From the NCBI GenBank assembly GCA_015057755.1, contig SVDR01000030.1:1-27057 (forward strand): a stretch of 27,057 bases of DNA. The letters are read 5' to 3'. The DNA is from Lachnoclostridium sp. Lineage in GTDB: Bacteria > Bacillota_A > Clostridia > Lachnospirales > Lachnospiraceae. The notes under the pieces were generated by a model, which saw only the letters and a program-made list of their open reading frames with translations, was not told the DNA's origin and made no database searches. Shown in pieces: positions 8,731 through 15,779 of this stretch. Made by a program: the position numbers and the translations under genes. Positions within the stretch are counted from its first letter, which is position 1; each line of letters begins with the position of its first letter.

Positions 8731-9609
8731 ATGACTGGAAAGATAATGAAAGGAATTGCCGGATTTTACTATGTGCATGACGGCATTTCCAGTGTTTATG
8801 AATGTAAGGCAAAAGGTGTTTTTCGAAACAAAAAGATCAAACCGCTGGTGGGAGACGATGTAGAGTTTACCATTCTTGACGAAGATGAGAAGACGGGAAA
8901 TATCGTGGATATTCTGGAACGAAAAAATGAACTGATCCGTCCGGCTGTGGCAAATATCGACCAGGCAATGGTTGTCTTTGCAACCACTGCACCGGAACCG
9001 AACCTCAATCTTCTGGATCGTTTTCTTGTAACCATGGAATCTCAGGATGTTCCGGTGGTGATCTGTTTTAATAAGAAAGATCTGGTCACAGAGGAGGAGG
9101 CAAAGAAGCTGACTTCCATTTATGAGGCAGCCGGATATGAAGTTCATTTGACCAATGCAAAGAGCGGAGAAGGCATGGAACAGATCCGCGGACTGTTACG
9201 CGGAAAGACAACGGTTCTTGCAGGTCCGTCCGGTGTGGGAAAATCCACGATTACCAACGAGATCCAGCCTGAGGCTGAGATGGAGACCGGTTCCATCAGT
9301 GAAAAGATTAAACGCGGAAAACATACGACTCGTCATTCAGAGTTGTTTTTCGTGGAGACGGATACCTTTGTGATGGATACTCCGGGATTCAGCTCCATGT
9401 TCGTTGACAATATGAAACCGGAAGAACTCCAGCAGTTTTTCCCGGAATTTGATGACTATATTCCGGAATGCCGTTTCCTTGGCTGTGTCCATGTGGGAGA
9501 ACGGGAATGCGGCGTGAAGGATGCGGTAAAAGAGGGCAGTCTTTCCAAAGACCGCTATGAGAACTATCGTCTGATTTATGAAGAACTAAAGAATAAAAGG
9601 AGATATTAG
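8731..9609 (+). CDS. rsgA: Ribosome small-subunit assembly GTPase RsgA (YloQ/CpgA)
   Basis: Circularly permuted GTPase that acts late in 30S maturation and is a known PrkC substrate in B. subtilis. The 292-residue protein has an N-terminal OB fold (about 1-70), then the permuted order G4 NKKD (114-117), G1 GPSGVGKS (165-172) and G3 DTPG (216-219), and a zinc site with Cys247, Cys252, His254 and Cys260. The GKIMKGIAGFYYV N-terminus supports ATG 8731 rather than the methionine at residue 6. It begins 3 bp after prkC, and rpe starts 1 bp after its stop, so it sits within the operon. Confidence 0.96.
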   Translation: MTGKIMKGIAGFYYVHDGISSVYECKAKGVFRNKKIKPLVGDDVEFTILDEDEKTGNIVDILERKNELIRPAVANIDQAMVVFATTAPEPNLNLLDRFLVTMESQDVPVVICFNKKDLVTEEEAKKLTSIYEAAGYEVHLTNAKSGEGMEQIRGLLRGKTTVLAGPSGVGKSTITNEIQPEAEMETGSISEKIKRGKHTTRHSELFFVETDTFVMDTPGFSSMFVDNMKPEELQQFFPEFDDYIPECRFLGCVHVGERECGVKDAVKEGSLSKDRYENYRLIYEELKNKRRY

Positions 9610-9610
9610 T

Positions 9611-10270
9611 ATGTATATTTTAGCACCATCCGTGTTAGCAGCAGATTTCTCTAAATTAGGAGAAGAAGTAAAAACAGTAGCAGAGGCAGGAGCAAAATAT
9701 ATTCATCTCGATGTGATGGACGGCGCATTCGTTCCGAGCATTTCTTTTGGTATGCCGGTAATTGAAAAATTACGTGGATGTACCGACGCAGTTTTTGATG
9801 TTCATATGATGGTAGAAGAACCGGGACGTTATGTTCAGGATATGAAAAAAGTCGGAGCCGACCTCATCTGTGTTCATCAGGAAGCATGTGTGCATTTAGA
9901 CCGTACCATCAACCAGATCAAAGAAGCCGGCTGTAAGGCTGCAGTTGCCCTGAATCCGGCAACACCGGTCGAGACTCTTTCCTGCATTTTAGATCAGGTT
10001 GATATGTTCCTGATCATGTCTGTAAATCCGGGCTTCGGCGGTCAGAAATTCATTCCGTATGCGGTTGAGAAGATCAAAAAACTTCGTAAGATGTTAGACG
10101 ATGCCGGTCTGAAAACAGACATTCAGGTAGACGGCGGCGTGACAACAGAAAACGTTCGCATGCTGATCGAAGCAGGCGCAAATGTATTCGTTGCAGGTTC
10201 TGCAGTGTTTAAAAATGATGCAGCTGCCAATACAAAAGCATTCCTTGAAATTTTCAAAGAGTACGAATAA
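9611..10270 (+). CDS. rpe: Ribulose-phosphate 3-epimerase
   Basis: Interconverts ribulose 5-phosphate and xylulose 5-phosphate in the pentose phosphate pathway. The 219-residue TIM barrel shows the metal and catalytic residues His32 and Asp34 (IHLDVMDG), His65 (DVHMM) and Asp174 (QVDGGV), and the phosphate-binding NPGFGGQKF loop. AAGGAG at 9597-9602, inside the end of rsgA, positions ATG 9611. Codon choice looks more biased than in rsgA, fitting a well-expressed central enzyme. The rsgA-rpe-thiN order is the same as in B. subtilis. Confidence 0.97.
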   Translation: MYILAPSVLAADFSKLGEEVKTVAEAGAKYIHLDVMDGAFVPSISFGMPVIEKLRGCTDAVFDVHMMVEEPGRYVQDMKKVGADLICVHQEACVHLDRTINQIKEAGCKAAVALNPATPVETLSCILDQVDMFLIMSVNPGFGGQKFIPYAVEKIKKLRKMLDDAGLKTDIQVDGGVTTENVRMLIEAGANVFVAGSAVFKNDAAANTKAFLEIFKEYE

Positions 10271-10277
10271 ATAAATC

Positions 10278-10339
10278 AGGTCCAGGGGGCGAATAAGAAT
10301 GAAAAGATGTTTATTGATTTCCGGCGGTCCTCTGGACCT
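10278..10339 (+). promoter_or_regulatory. 13-bp RNA helix pairing the thiN ribosome binding site
   Basis: AGGTCCAGGGGGC (10278-10290) can pair with GGTCCTCTGGACCT-region bases 10327-10339 in 13 consecutive pairs, two of them G-U. The left arm contains the purine-rich AGGGGGC that must serve as the thiN ribosome site. The right arm lies in thiN codons 10-14, and the start codon at 10299 is in the 36-base loop. The rpe stop codon is only 8 bases before the left arm, so a ribosome ending rpe would cover or melt the helix. Inference: translational coupling of thiN to rpe. This is not a TPP riboswitch. Confidence 0.5.
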
Positions 10340-10967
10340 TTCGTTTGCAAAAGACTTTTTGTCTGAGCGGACGTATAATTATATCGTAGCAGCGGATGCC
10401 GGTTTTTCTGCCTGCTTAAAACTTGGAATCCATCCGGACCTTCTGGTCGGCGATTTCGATACCTTTGGAAGAGAAAAGATTCAGTCGTATCTTGCGAATC
10501 CGGAATACCAGATTGAAATACACAAACCGGAGAAAGACGAAACGGATACAGAACTCGCATTTCGACGGATCCGTGAAGCCGGATTTGAAGAAGTCGATGT
10601 ATTGGGTGCGCTTGGCGGCCGGCTGGATCATGAGATTTCCAACATTCATCTGCTGGTTCATGAGAGAAAAAAAGGTCTTCAGGCGAACTGTTACGATGCA
10701 AAGAATCGAATCTGCATTCTTGATTCTGAGCAGGAAAACGAGTATAATTTTTTCAGAAGCAGACAATATGGAAACTATGTTTCCTTCCTTCCTGTTACAG
10801 AAACCGTAAAAGGGATCACGTTAACGGGATTCAAATATCCGCTGCAGGACAAGGAAATTTCTATTTTGAAAAATCCAAGTCTCTGTGTCAGCAATGAAAT
10901 CGTAGAAGAGAAGGCAGTGATCCGCGTAAAAGAAGGAATTCTGATCTGCGTGGAGTCAAAAGACTGA
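10299..10967 (+). CDS. thiN: Thiamine pyrophosphokinase
   Basis: Transfers pyrophosphate from ATP to thiamine, giving the cofactor TPP. The 222-residue protein has the family signatures AADAG (31-35), GDFDT (51-55), HKPEKDETDTE (75-85) and GALGGRLDHEISN (103-115), followed by the C-terminal beta domain that completes the thiamine site. It starts 28 bp after rpe; its ribosome site AGGGGGC is about 8 bases before ATG and lies in a potential hairpin (10278-10339). No TPP riboswitch consensus is present upstream. The next gene is a vitamin-B6-type kinase, so two cofactor kinases are adjacent. Confidence 0.95.
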   Translation: MKRCLLISGGPLDLSFAKDFLSERTYNYIVAADAGFSACLKLGIHPDLLVGDFDTFGREKIQSYLANPEYQIEIHKPEKDETDTELAFRRIREAGFEEVDVLGALGGRLDHEISNIHLLVHERKKGLQANCYDAKNRICILDSEQENEYNFFRSRQYGNYVSFLPVTETVKGITLTGFKYPLQDKEISILKNPSLCVSNEIVEEKAVIRVKEGILICVESKD

Positions 10968-11009
10968 TCTGCATGCAGCAGGTAAGAAAATGCTCAGAGG
11001 GATGAGATT

Positions 11010-11849
11010 ATGGAACAATACAGACAGAAAAAAATAGCAGTAATTAATGATTTATCCGGTTACGGCCGCTGTTCTCTGACGGTGGCTCATCCTATTTTAT
11101 CGGTTATGGGAATCCAGAGCTGTCCGGTCCCGACTGCGATCCTTTCCAATCATACGGAGTTTCCGGTGTATTTCTTTGATGATTATACCGATAAAATGCG
11201 TGCATATATCGGAAAGTGGATCGAACTCGGACTGGGGTTTGATGCAATCTCCACCGGTTTCCTCGGTTCTGCAGAGCAGATTGAGATTGTTTTGGAGTTT
11301 GTGGAGCACTTCCGCGAGGAAGAGACGCTGATCATTGTGGATCCGGTTATGGGTGATCACGGAAAGATCTATGCGACTTACACGGAAGAAATGTGTGAAG
11401 AGATGAAACAATTAGTGGGATACGCGGATATTGTAACACCAAATGTGACAGAGGCGTGTATTTTGACCGGAACCCCATATAAAGAAAAAGGCTGGACAAG
11501 AAAAGAACTTCTCAATATGGCGACGATGCTTCAGCTCATGGGAGCGAAGTCGGTTGTGATCACCGGCGTAAGAGAAGGAAATTTCTACACCAATGTTGTC
11601 TTAGAGCATGGCAGACAGGAAGCAGACTTTGTAAAAGTGAAAAGTGCCGGAAACCAGAGACCGGGAACCGGAGATGTATTTTCCGCCGTTTTGGCCGGTT
11701 CTGTATTGAATGGATATGACCTTCGCACCTCAACAGAAAAAGCAGCCAGATTTGTCAGAGACTGCATTACAAAGTCAGATGAATTAGATATTCCGCACAG
11801 CAACGGTGTCTGCTTTGAGGAGATTCTTGGGAAACTTGTGAAAAGATAG
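11010..11849 (+). CDS. Pyridoxine/pyridoxamine kinase-like (PdxK/PdxY-type ribokinase fold)
   Basis: A 279-residue member of the ribokinase superfamily, probably phosphorylating pyridoxal, pyridoxine or pyridoxamine. Visible motifs are SGYGR near 16-20, the SNHTEFP segment typical of PdxY (46-52), DPVMGDHG (111-118), PNVTEA (144-149) and the anion-hole/catalytic RPGTGD (217-222, base Asp222). The ribosome site AGAGGGATGAG is just upstream of ATG 11010. It lies 42 bp after thiN and ends at a hairpin that overlaps its stop. A role in hydroxymethylpyrimidine salvage cannot be excluded, because ThiD-like enzymes share the fold, but the SNHTEF loop favours B6. Confidence 0.85.
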   Translation: MEQYRQKKIAVINDLSGYGRCSLTVAHPILSVMGIQSCPVPTAILSNHTEFPVYFFDDYTDKMRAYIGKWIELGLGFDAISTGFLGSAEQIEIVLEFVEHFREEETLIIVDPVMGDHGKIYATYTEEMCEEMKQLVGYADIVTPNVTEACILTGTPYKEKGWTRKELLNMATMLQLMGAKSVVITGVREGNFYTNVVLEHGRQEADFVKVKSAGNQRPGTGDVFSAVLAGSVLNGYDLRTSTEKAARFVRDCITKSDELDIPHSNGVCFEEILGKLVKR

Positions 11850-11866
11850 GGAAATTCCCCTTTTCA
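11839..11866 (+). terminator. Hairpin overlapping the 3' end of the kinase gene (weak terminator candidate)
   Basis: TGAAAAG (11839-11845) and CTTTTCA (11860-11866) are perfect complements. They enclose a 3-base bulge (ATA), GGG/CCC and an AAATT loop. There is no clean U-tract after the stem (TTCGAAG follows), so termination strength is doubtful. The TTTTCA of the right arm also doubles as the proposed -35 box of the serS promoter. Confidence 0.35.
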
Positions 11867-11889
11867 TTCGAAGTGAAATGTGTTATATT
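11861..11889 (+). promoter_or_regulatory. Candidate sigma-A promoter for serS
   Basis: TTTTCA (11861-11866), a 17-base spacer, and TATATT (11884-11889) preceded by TGT, which makes an extended -10 (TGn). The -35 box matches TTGACA at 4 of 6 positions. The start of transcription would be near 11896, giving a leader of about 98 bases that begins just before the 11903-11934 hairpin. Confidence 0.5.
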
Positions 11890-11902
11890 CTAAGATAAGT
11901 GT

Positions 11903-11934
11903 TCTGTAGACATGCGAAACCGCATGAAAACAGA
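11903..11934 (+). promoter_or_regulatory. Imperfect hairpin in the serS leader
   Basis: TCTGT (11903-11907) pairs with ACAGA (11930-11934), and CATGCG (11911-11916) pairs with CGCATG (11921-11926), closing an AAAC loop. Between the two helices is a symmetric purine internal loop, AGA facing AAA. It lies close to the predicted transcript 5' end. Firmicutes serS genes are often under T-box control, but no T-box sequence (AGGGTGG-ACCGCG) is seen here. Function unknown; 5'-end protection or protein binding are possible. Confidence 0.45.
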
Positions 11935-11993
11935 TGGCAGAGATTAAAGAACCTGTGATCGTCTGAGCAGGATAGATAAAGGAGATAGTGACA

Positions 11994-13274
11994 ATGTTAG
12001 ATTTAAGATTTGTTAGAGAAAATCCGGAAATCGTTAAGCAGAATATCCGCAACAAATTCCAGGACAATAAACTTCCGTTAGTTGACGAAGTGATCGCTCT
12101 TGATGAAGAGAGCCGTAAAGTAAAAAAAGAGGCAGATGATCTTCGTGCCAACAGAAACAAGATCTCCAAGCAGATTGGTATGTTAATGGGTCAGGGCAAG
12201 AAAGAAGAAGCTGAGGAAGTGAAAAAGCAGGTTGCTGCAGCGGCTTCCCGTCTTGCTGAGTTAGAGGAGATGGAGAAAGACCTCGAAGCAAGAGTAAAAA
12301 AGATCATGATGACAATCCCGAACATCATTGATCCGAGCGTTCCGATCGGTAAAGACGATTCCGAGAACGTAGAAGTACAGAAGTACGGCGAGCCGGTGGT
12401 TCCGGAGTTTGAGATCCCGTACCATACAGAGATCATGGAGAAATTCAACGGTATTGACCTCGACGCAGCAAGAAAAGTTGCAGGTAATGGTTTCTACTAC
12501 TTAATGGGCGATATCGCAAGACTTCACTCCGCAGTTATCTCTTACGCAAGAGATTTCATGATCGACCGCGGTTTCACATACTGCATCCCGCCGTTCATGA
12601 TCAGAAGCGACGTTGTTACAGGCGTTATGAGCTTTGCTGAGATGGAAGCGATGATGTACAAGATCGAAGGTGAAGATCTTTACCTGATCGGTACAAGTGA
12701 GCATTCCATGATCGGTAAATTCATTGATACGATCGTTCCGGAAGCAGAACTTCCGAAGACATTAACAAGCTATTCTCCGTGCTTCCGTAAGGAGAAAGGT
12801 GCTCATGGTATCGAAGAGCGTGGTGTTTACAGAATCCACCAGTTCGAGAAGCAGGAGATGATCGTTGTATGTAAGCCGGAAGAGTCTCCGAAGTGGTTCG
12901 ACATTTTATGGCAGAACACCGTAGATTTATTCCGTTCCTTAGATATTCCGGTACGTACACTGGAGTGCTGCTCCGGTGACCTTGCTGACCTGAAAGTGAA
13001 ATCCATCGACGTTGAGGCATGGTCTCCGAGACAGAAGAAGTACTTCGAGGTAGGAAGCTGTTCCAACCTTGGCGATGCTCAGGCAAGACGTCTGAAGATC
13101 CGTGTAAACGGCGAGGACGGCAAGAAGTACTTTGCACACACATTAAACAATACAGTTGTTGCTCCGCCGCGTATGCTGATCGCATTCTTAGAGAACAACT
13201 TACAGGCTGACGGTTCCATCCGTATTCCGGAAGCTTTACAGCCGTATATGGGCGGAAAGAAAGAAATCAGATAA
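11994..13274 (+). CDS. serS: Seryl-tRNA synthetase
   Basis: Class II synthetase charging tRNA-Ser and tRNA-Sec. The 426-residue protein has the N-terminal antiparallel coiled-coil arm (about 30-105) that grips the long variable arm of tRNA-Ser, and then the catalytic domain: TSEHSMIG (234-241), motif 2 FRKEKGAHG...RGVYRIHQFEK (264-286) and motif 3 around 385-402. Motif 3 reads NNTVVAPPRMLIAFLEN rather than the NGSGLAVGRTL type of E. coli and B. subtilis, closer to archaeal-style versions. GGAG at 11981-11984 lies 9 bases before ATG 11994; the GTG at 11988 is too close. The gene has its own promoter and terminator, so it is probably monocistronic with some readthrough. Confidence 0.97.
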   Translation: MLDLRFVRENPEIVKQNIRNKFQDNKLPLVDEVIALDEESRKVKKEADDLRANRNKISKQIGMLMGQGKKEEAEEVKKQVAAAASRLAELEEMEKDLEARVKKIMMTIPNIIDPSVPIGKDDSENVEVQKYGEPVVPEFEIPYHTEIMEKFNGIDLDAARKVAGNGFYYLMGDIARLHSAVISYARDFMIDRGFTYCIPPFMIRSDVVTGVMSFAEMEAMMYKIEGEDLYLIGTSEHSMIGKFIDTIVPEAELPKTLTSYSPCFRKEKGAHGIEERGVYRIHQFEKQEMIVVCKPEESPKWFDILWQNTVDLFRSLDIPVRTLECCSGDLADLKVKSIDVEAWSPRQKKYFEVGSCSNLGDAQARRLKIRVNGEDGKKYFAHTLNNTVVAPPRMLIAFLENNLQADGSIRIPEALQPYMGGKKEIR

Positions 13275-13302
13275 TAGATTTTATCATCGAAGCAGGTAAT
13301 GG

Positions 13303-13331
13303 GCTGTGGCAGGAATCTGCCACAGCTTTTT
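13303..13331 (+). terminator. Rho-independent terminator after serS / leader hairpin of the hem fusion
   Basis: GCTGTGGCAG (13303-13312) and CTGCCACAGC (13317-13326) form a perfect 10-bp GC-rich stem with a GAAT loop followed by five T. It is a textbook intrinsic terminator 28 bases after the serS stop. The hem-fusion ribosome site follows after only about 11 bases, so there is no room for a promoter between them. Confidence 0.88.
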
Positions 13332-13352
13332 CCAATTCAGCAAGGAGGATTC

Positions 13353-15779
13353 ATGACTGAAAGAAAACAGCCAAGAACAATTCGCCTGGGAACAAGAAAA
13401 AGTAAACTTGCCATGGCACAGACGATGATGGTTGCCGAGGCATTAAAAGAAGCAGAGCCGGGGATTCAGGTTGAGATTGTCCCTGTGGTGACGACCGGTG
13501 ATAAGATCCTGGACCGTGCGCTGACGGAGTTTGGCGGAAAAGGTGTGTTCATTTCTGAATTTGAAGAGGGAATTCTGGCCGATCGTTTTGATGCGGCTGT
13601 TCACAGTGCAAAAGATATGCCGATGGAATTGCTGGACGGTTTGGAAGTGGCTGCTGTTTTGCCGAGAACGGATGCAGAAGATGTGTTTGTAACCGTAAAA
13701 GGAAGAGAAGTGACGAACCATCCGATGGTAGTTGGAACCGGAAGTTTGCGAAGACAGCTTCAGATCCTGGAGCAGAAAGATGCAGTCTGCAAACTGATCC
13801 GAGGAAACGTGGATACTCGCCTTGCAAAACTCTATGATGGACAGTATGATGCCATCATTTTGGCTGCGGCTGGTCTGAAACGTCTGGGATTATTCTCAGA
13901 TGAGCGATTTGAATTCGAGTATCTTCCGACGAAATTATTTACACCGGCAGGCGGTCAGGCGATCATCGCCATAGAGGCAAAGGTAAATTCCGAATTCAAG
14001 GAATTATTTGCAAAGATCAACCATGAGCCGTCCGCTTTGGCATTGAAGACAGAACGTTATGTGCTGGAATGTCTCGGCGCAGGCTGTAATGAGGCCATCG
14101 GTGCATACAGTTATCTGCAGGACGGACAGCTGGTTGTACAGATGCTAAAAGAAACAAAGCAGGGACTTGAGCGCCGTGAAGTAATGGGAGCTCCTTCCGA
14201 ATATAAAGCATTGGTGCATGAATTGATCCGGTCTGTGAATCCAGGAATGGTCTATCTTGTGGGAGCCGGTCCGGGTGATCCGGAACTGCTCACCCTGAAA
14301 GGTAAACGTTTATTGTCACAGGCGGAAGTTCTTGTTTACGACAGACTCGCGTCTCCGGAGTTTTTAAATATGGTTCAGGACTCATGTGAGAAAATATATG
14401 TAGGAAAAAAGCCTGGAAATCACAGTATGGTGCAGGAAGAGATCAATCAGATCCTCGTGCATTACGGACTGCGAGGAAAAAATATTGTTCGTCTAAAAGG
14501 TGGAGATCCGTTTGTCTTCGGACGCGGCGGGGAAGAAATCCTTGAATTAGAAAAATACGGAATTCCATATGAAGTTATATCTGGTGTTACCTCTCCGGTG
14601 GCGGCACTTGCCGATGCTGGAATTCCGATCACACATCGAGGAATCAGCCAGAGCTTTCATGTGATCACCGGACACACGGCGATCAAAGCCAAAGGAATCG
14701 GTGTGTTAGGCGATCAGGATGATACTCTGACCGATGGTTTTTCGGAGTATGCAAAACTGCAGGGGTCATTGGTATTTTTAATGGGATTAAAGAATCTGGA
14801 TCTGATTGTGGAACGTCTGATCAAGAATGGAAAGGATCCTAAGACGCCGGCTGCGATCGTGACAGAGGGCACGTTACCGTCTATGCGATGCGTGCGGAGC
14901 AGTTTGGAAGCATTGCCGCAGGCTGCGAAAGATCACGGATTAAGATCTCCGGGAATCATTGTGGTTGGTCCGGTTGCAGAGTTTGAGATGACTGTGAAAA
15001 AAGATTTGCCATTATCCGGTCTTACCGTAGGAGTGACAGGCACGGATGCAATCTATGAAAAGCTGGCTTCAAAGCTAAATGCGGAAGGTGCTTTTGTTTC
15101 ACGGGTTGGCAAATCAGGCATAGTGCCATTGAATCAGGACAAATTGGTGCAGACATTAAGGGAGCTCGACACCTACCATTGGATTGTCTTTACCAGCCGG
15201 AATGCCATCGATTTATTTTTCGATAAGGTAAAGACTGAAAAGATTGACATGCGTGTATTTGGTCATGTAAAATTTGCTGTAGTCGGAAACGGCACCAAAG
15301 AGTATCTGCAGCGTTTTGGCTTTTATGCAGATTATATGCCGGATGAGTTTACGACAGAGAAACTGACTGACGGACTCTGCAGCGTTGTGAAAGCACAAGA
15401 GCGTGTATTGATTCCGAGAGCGAAACAGGGTTCCAAACGATTGACAGAAATCTTGAGCGAAGCCAATATTGCGTATACCGACCTTTCTATTTATGATGTA
15501 AATGTGGAGACAACCGAGGTTTCCGGGCTGAAAGGGCTCGATTATCTGACGTTTGAAAGCGGGTCCGGTGTCCGTGGATTTTTTGAAAATGATCCGGAAG
15601 AAAAAGCTCGGATGTTAAATCAGTTTGTGTATCCGGTCTGTATCGGTCACGTGACAGCAGATGTACTGAAAGAGTACGGTGTTACAAGAGCACTTGTTGC
15701 AAAAGATTATACGGCAGACGGAATCTGTGAGATCCTGAAAGAAGGAGGACGCGATGTTAGCAAAAATTCTGGTAGATAA
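13353..15779 (+). CDS. HemC-CobA-HemD triple fusion: porphobilinogen deaminase / uroporphyrinogen-III C-methyltransferase / uroporphyrinogen-III synthase
   Basis: An 808-residue protein that should take porphobilinogen to precorrin-2, the entry to siroheme and cobalamin. Residues 9-297 are HemC: HSAKDMP (84-90), GTGSLRR (128-134), and the dipyrromethane-cofactor Cys245 in LGAGCNEAIG. Residues 298-548 are a complete CobA/SUMT: GAGPGDPELLT (304-314), GGDPFVFGRGGEE (383-395) and THRGISQSF. Residues 555-800 are HemD-like: HWIVFTSRNAI, VLIPRAKQGS, and PVCIGHVTADVLKEYG. AAGGAGG at 13342-13348 sets ATG 13353; an in-frame start at 13299 lies inside the upstream terminator and is rejected. The end overlaps the next gene by 26 bp. 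The precorrin-2 dehydrogenase, hemA and hemB are not in the window. Confidence 0.93.
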   Translation: MTERKQPRTIRLGTRKSKLAMAQTMMVAEALKEAEPGIQVEIVPVVTTGDKILDRALTEFGGKGVFISEFEEGILADRFDAAVHSAKDMPMELLDGLEVAAVLPRTDAEDVFVTVKGREVTNHPMVVGTGSLRRQLQILEQKDAVCKLIRGNVDTRLAKLYDGQYDAIILAAAGLKRLGLFSDERFEFEYLPTKLFTPAGGQAIIAIEAKVNSEFKELFAKINHEPSALALKTERYVLECLGAGCNEAIGAYSYLQDGQLVVQMLKETKQGLERREVMGAPSEYKALVHELIRSVNPGMVYLVGAGPGDPELLTLKGKRLLSQAEVLVYDRLASPEFLNMVQDSCEKIYVGKKPGNHSMVQEEINQILVHYGLRGKNIVRLKGGDPFVFGRGGEEILELEKYGIPYEVISGVTSPVAALADAGIPITHRGISQSFHVITGHTAIKAKGIGVLGDQDDTLTDGFSEYAKLQGSLVFLMGLKNLDLIVERLIKNGKDPKTPAAIVTEGTLPSMRCVRSSLEALPQAAKDHGLRSPGIIVVGPVAEFEMTVKKDLPLSGLTVGVTGTDAIYEKLASKLNAEGAFVSRVGKSGIVPLNQDKLVQTLRELDTYHWIVFTSRNAIDLFFDKVKTEKIDMRVFGHVKFAVVGNGTKEYLQRFGFYADYMPDEFTTEKLTDGLCSVVKAQERVLIPRAKQGSKRLTEILSEANIAYTDLSIYDVNVETTEVSGLKGLDYLTFESGSGVRGFFENDPEEKARMLNQFVYPVCIGHVTADVLKEYGVTRALVAKDYTADGICEILKEGGRDVSKNSGR

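Noticed and set aside
8563..9147. 194-residue open frame on the - strand across prkC and rsgA
   Set aside because: Both + strand genes are certain from conserved motifs, the - strand frame has no ribosome site, and its product resembles no protein; it is a shadow of the codon pattern.
10271..10298. TPP riboswitch upstream of thiN
   Set aside because: The 28-base gap is far too short, and CTGAGA and the other conserved TPP-riboswitch elements are absent.
11850..11993. T-box riboswitch upstream of serS
   Set aside because: No AGGGTGG-ACCGCG sequence, specifier stem or terminator/antiterminator pair is present; the leader is only about 98 bases.
13299..13352. Earlier in-frame start for the hem fusion at 13299
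   Set aside because: The extra codons are the serS terminator stem, there is no ribosome site before them, and AAGGAGG at 13342-13348 fits ATG 13353.
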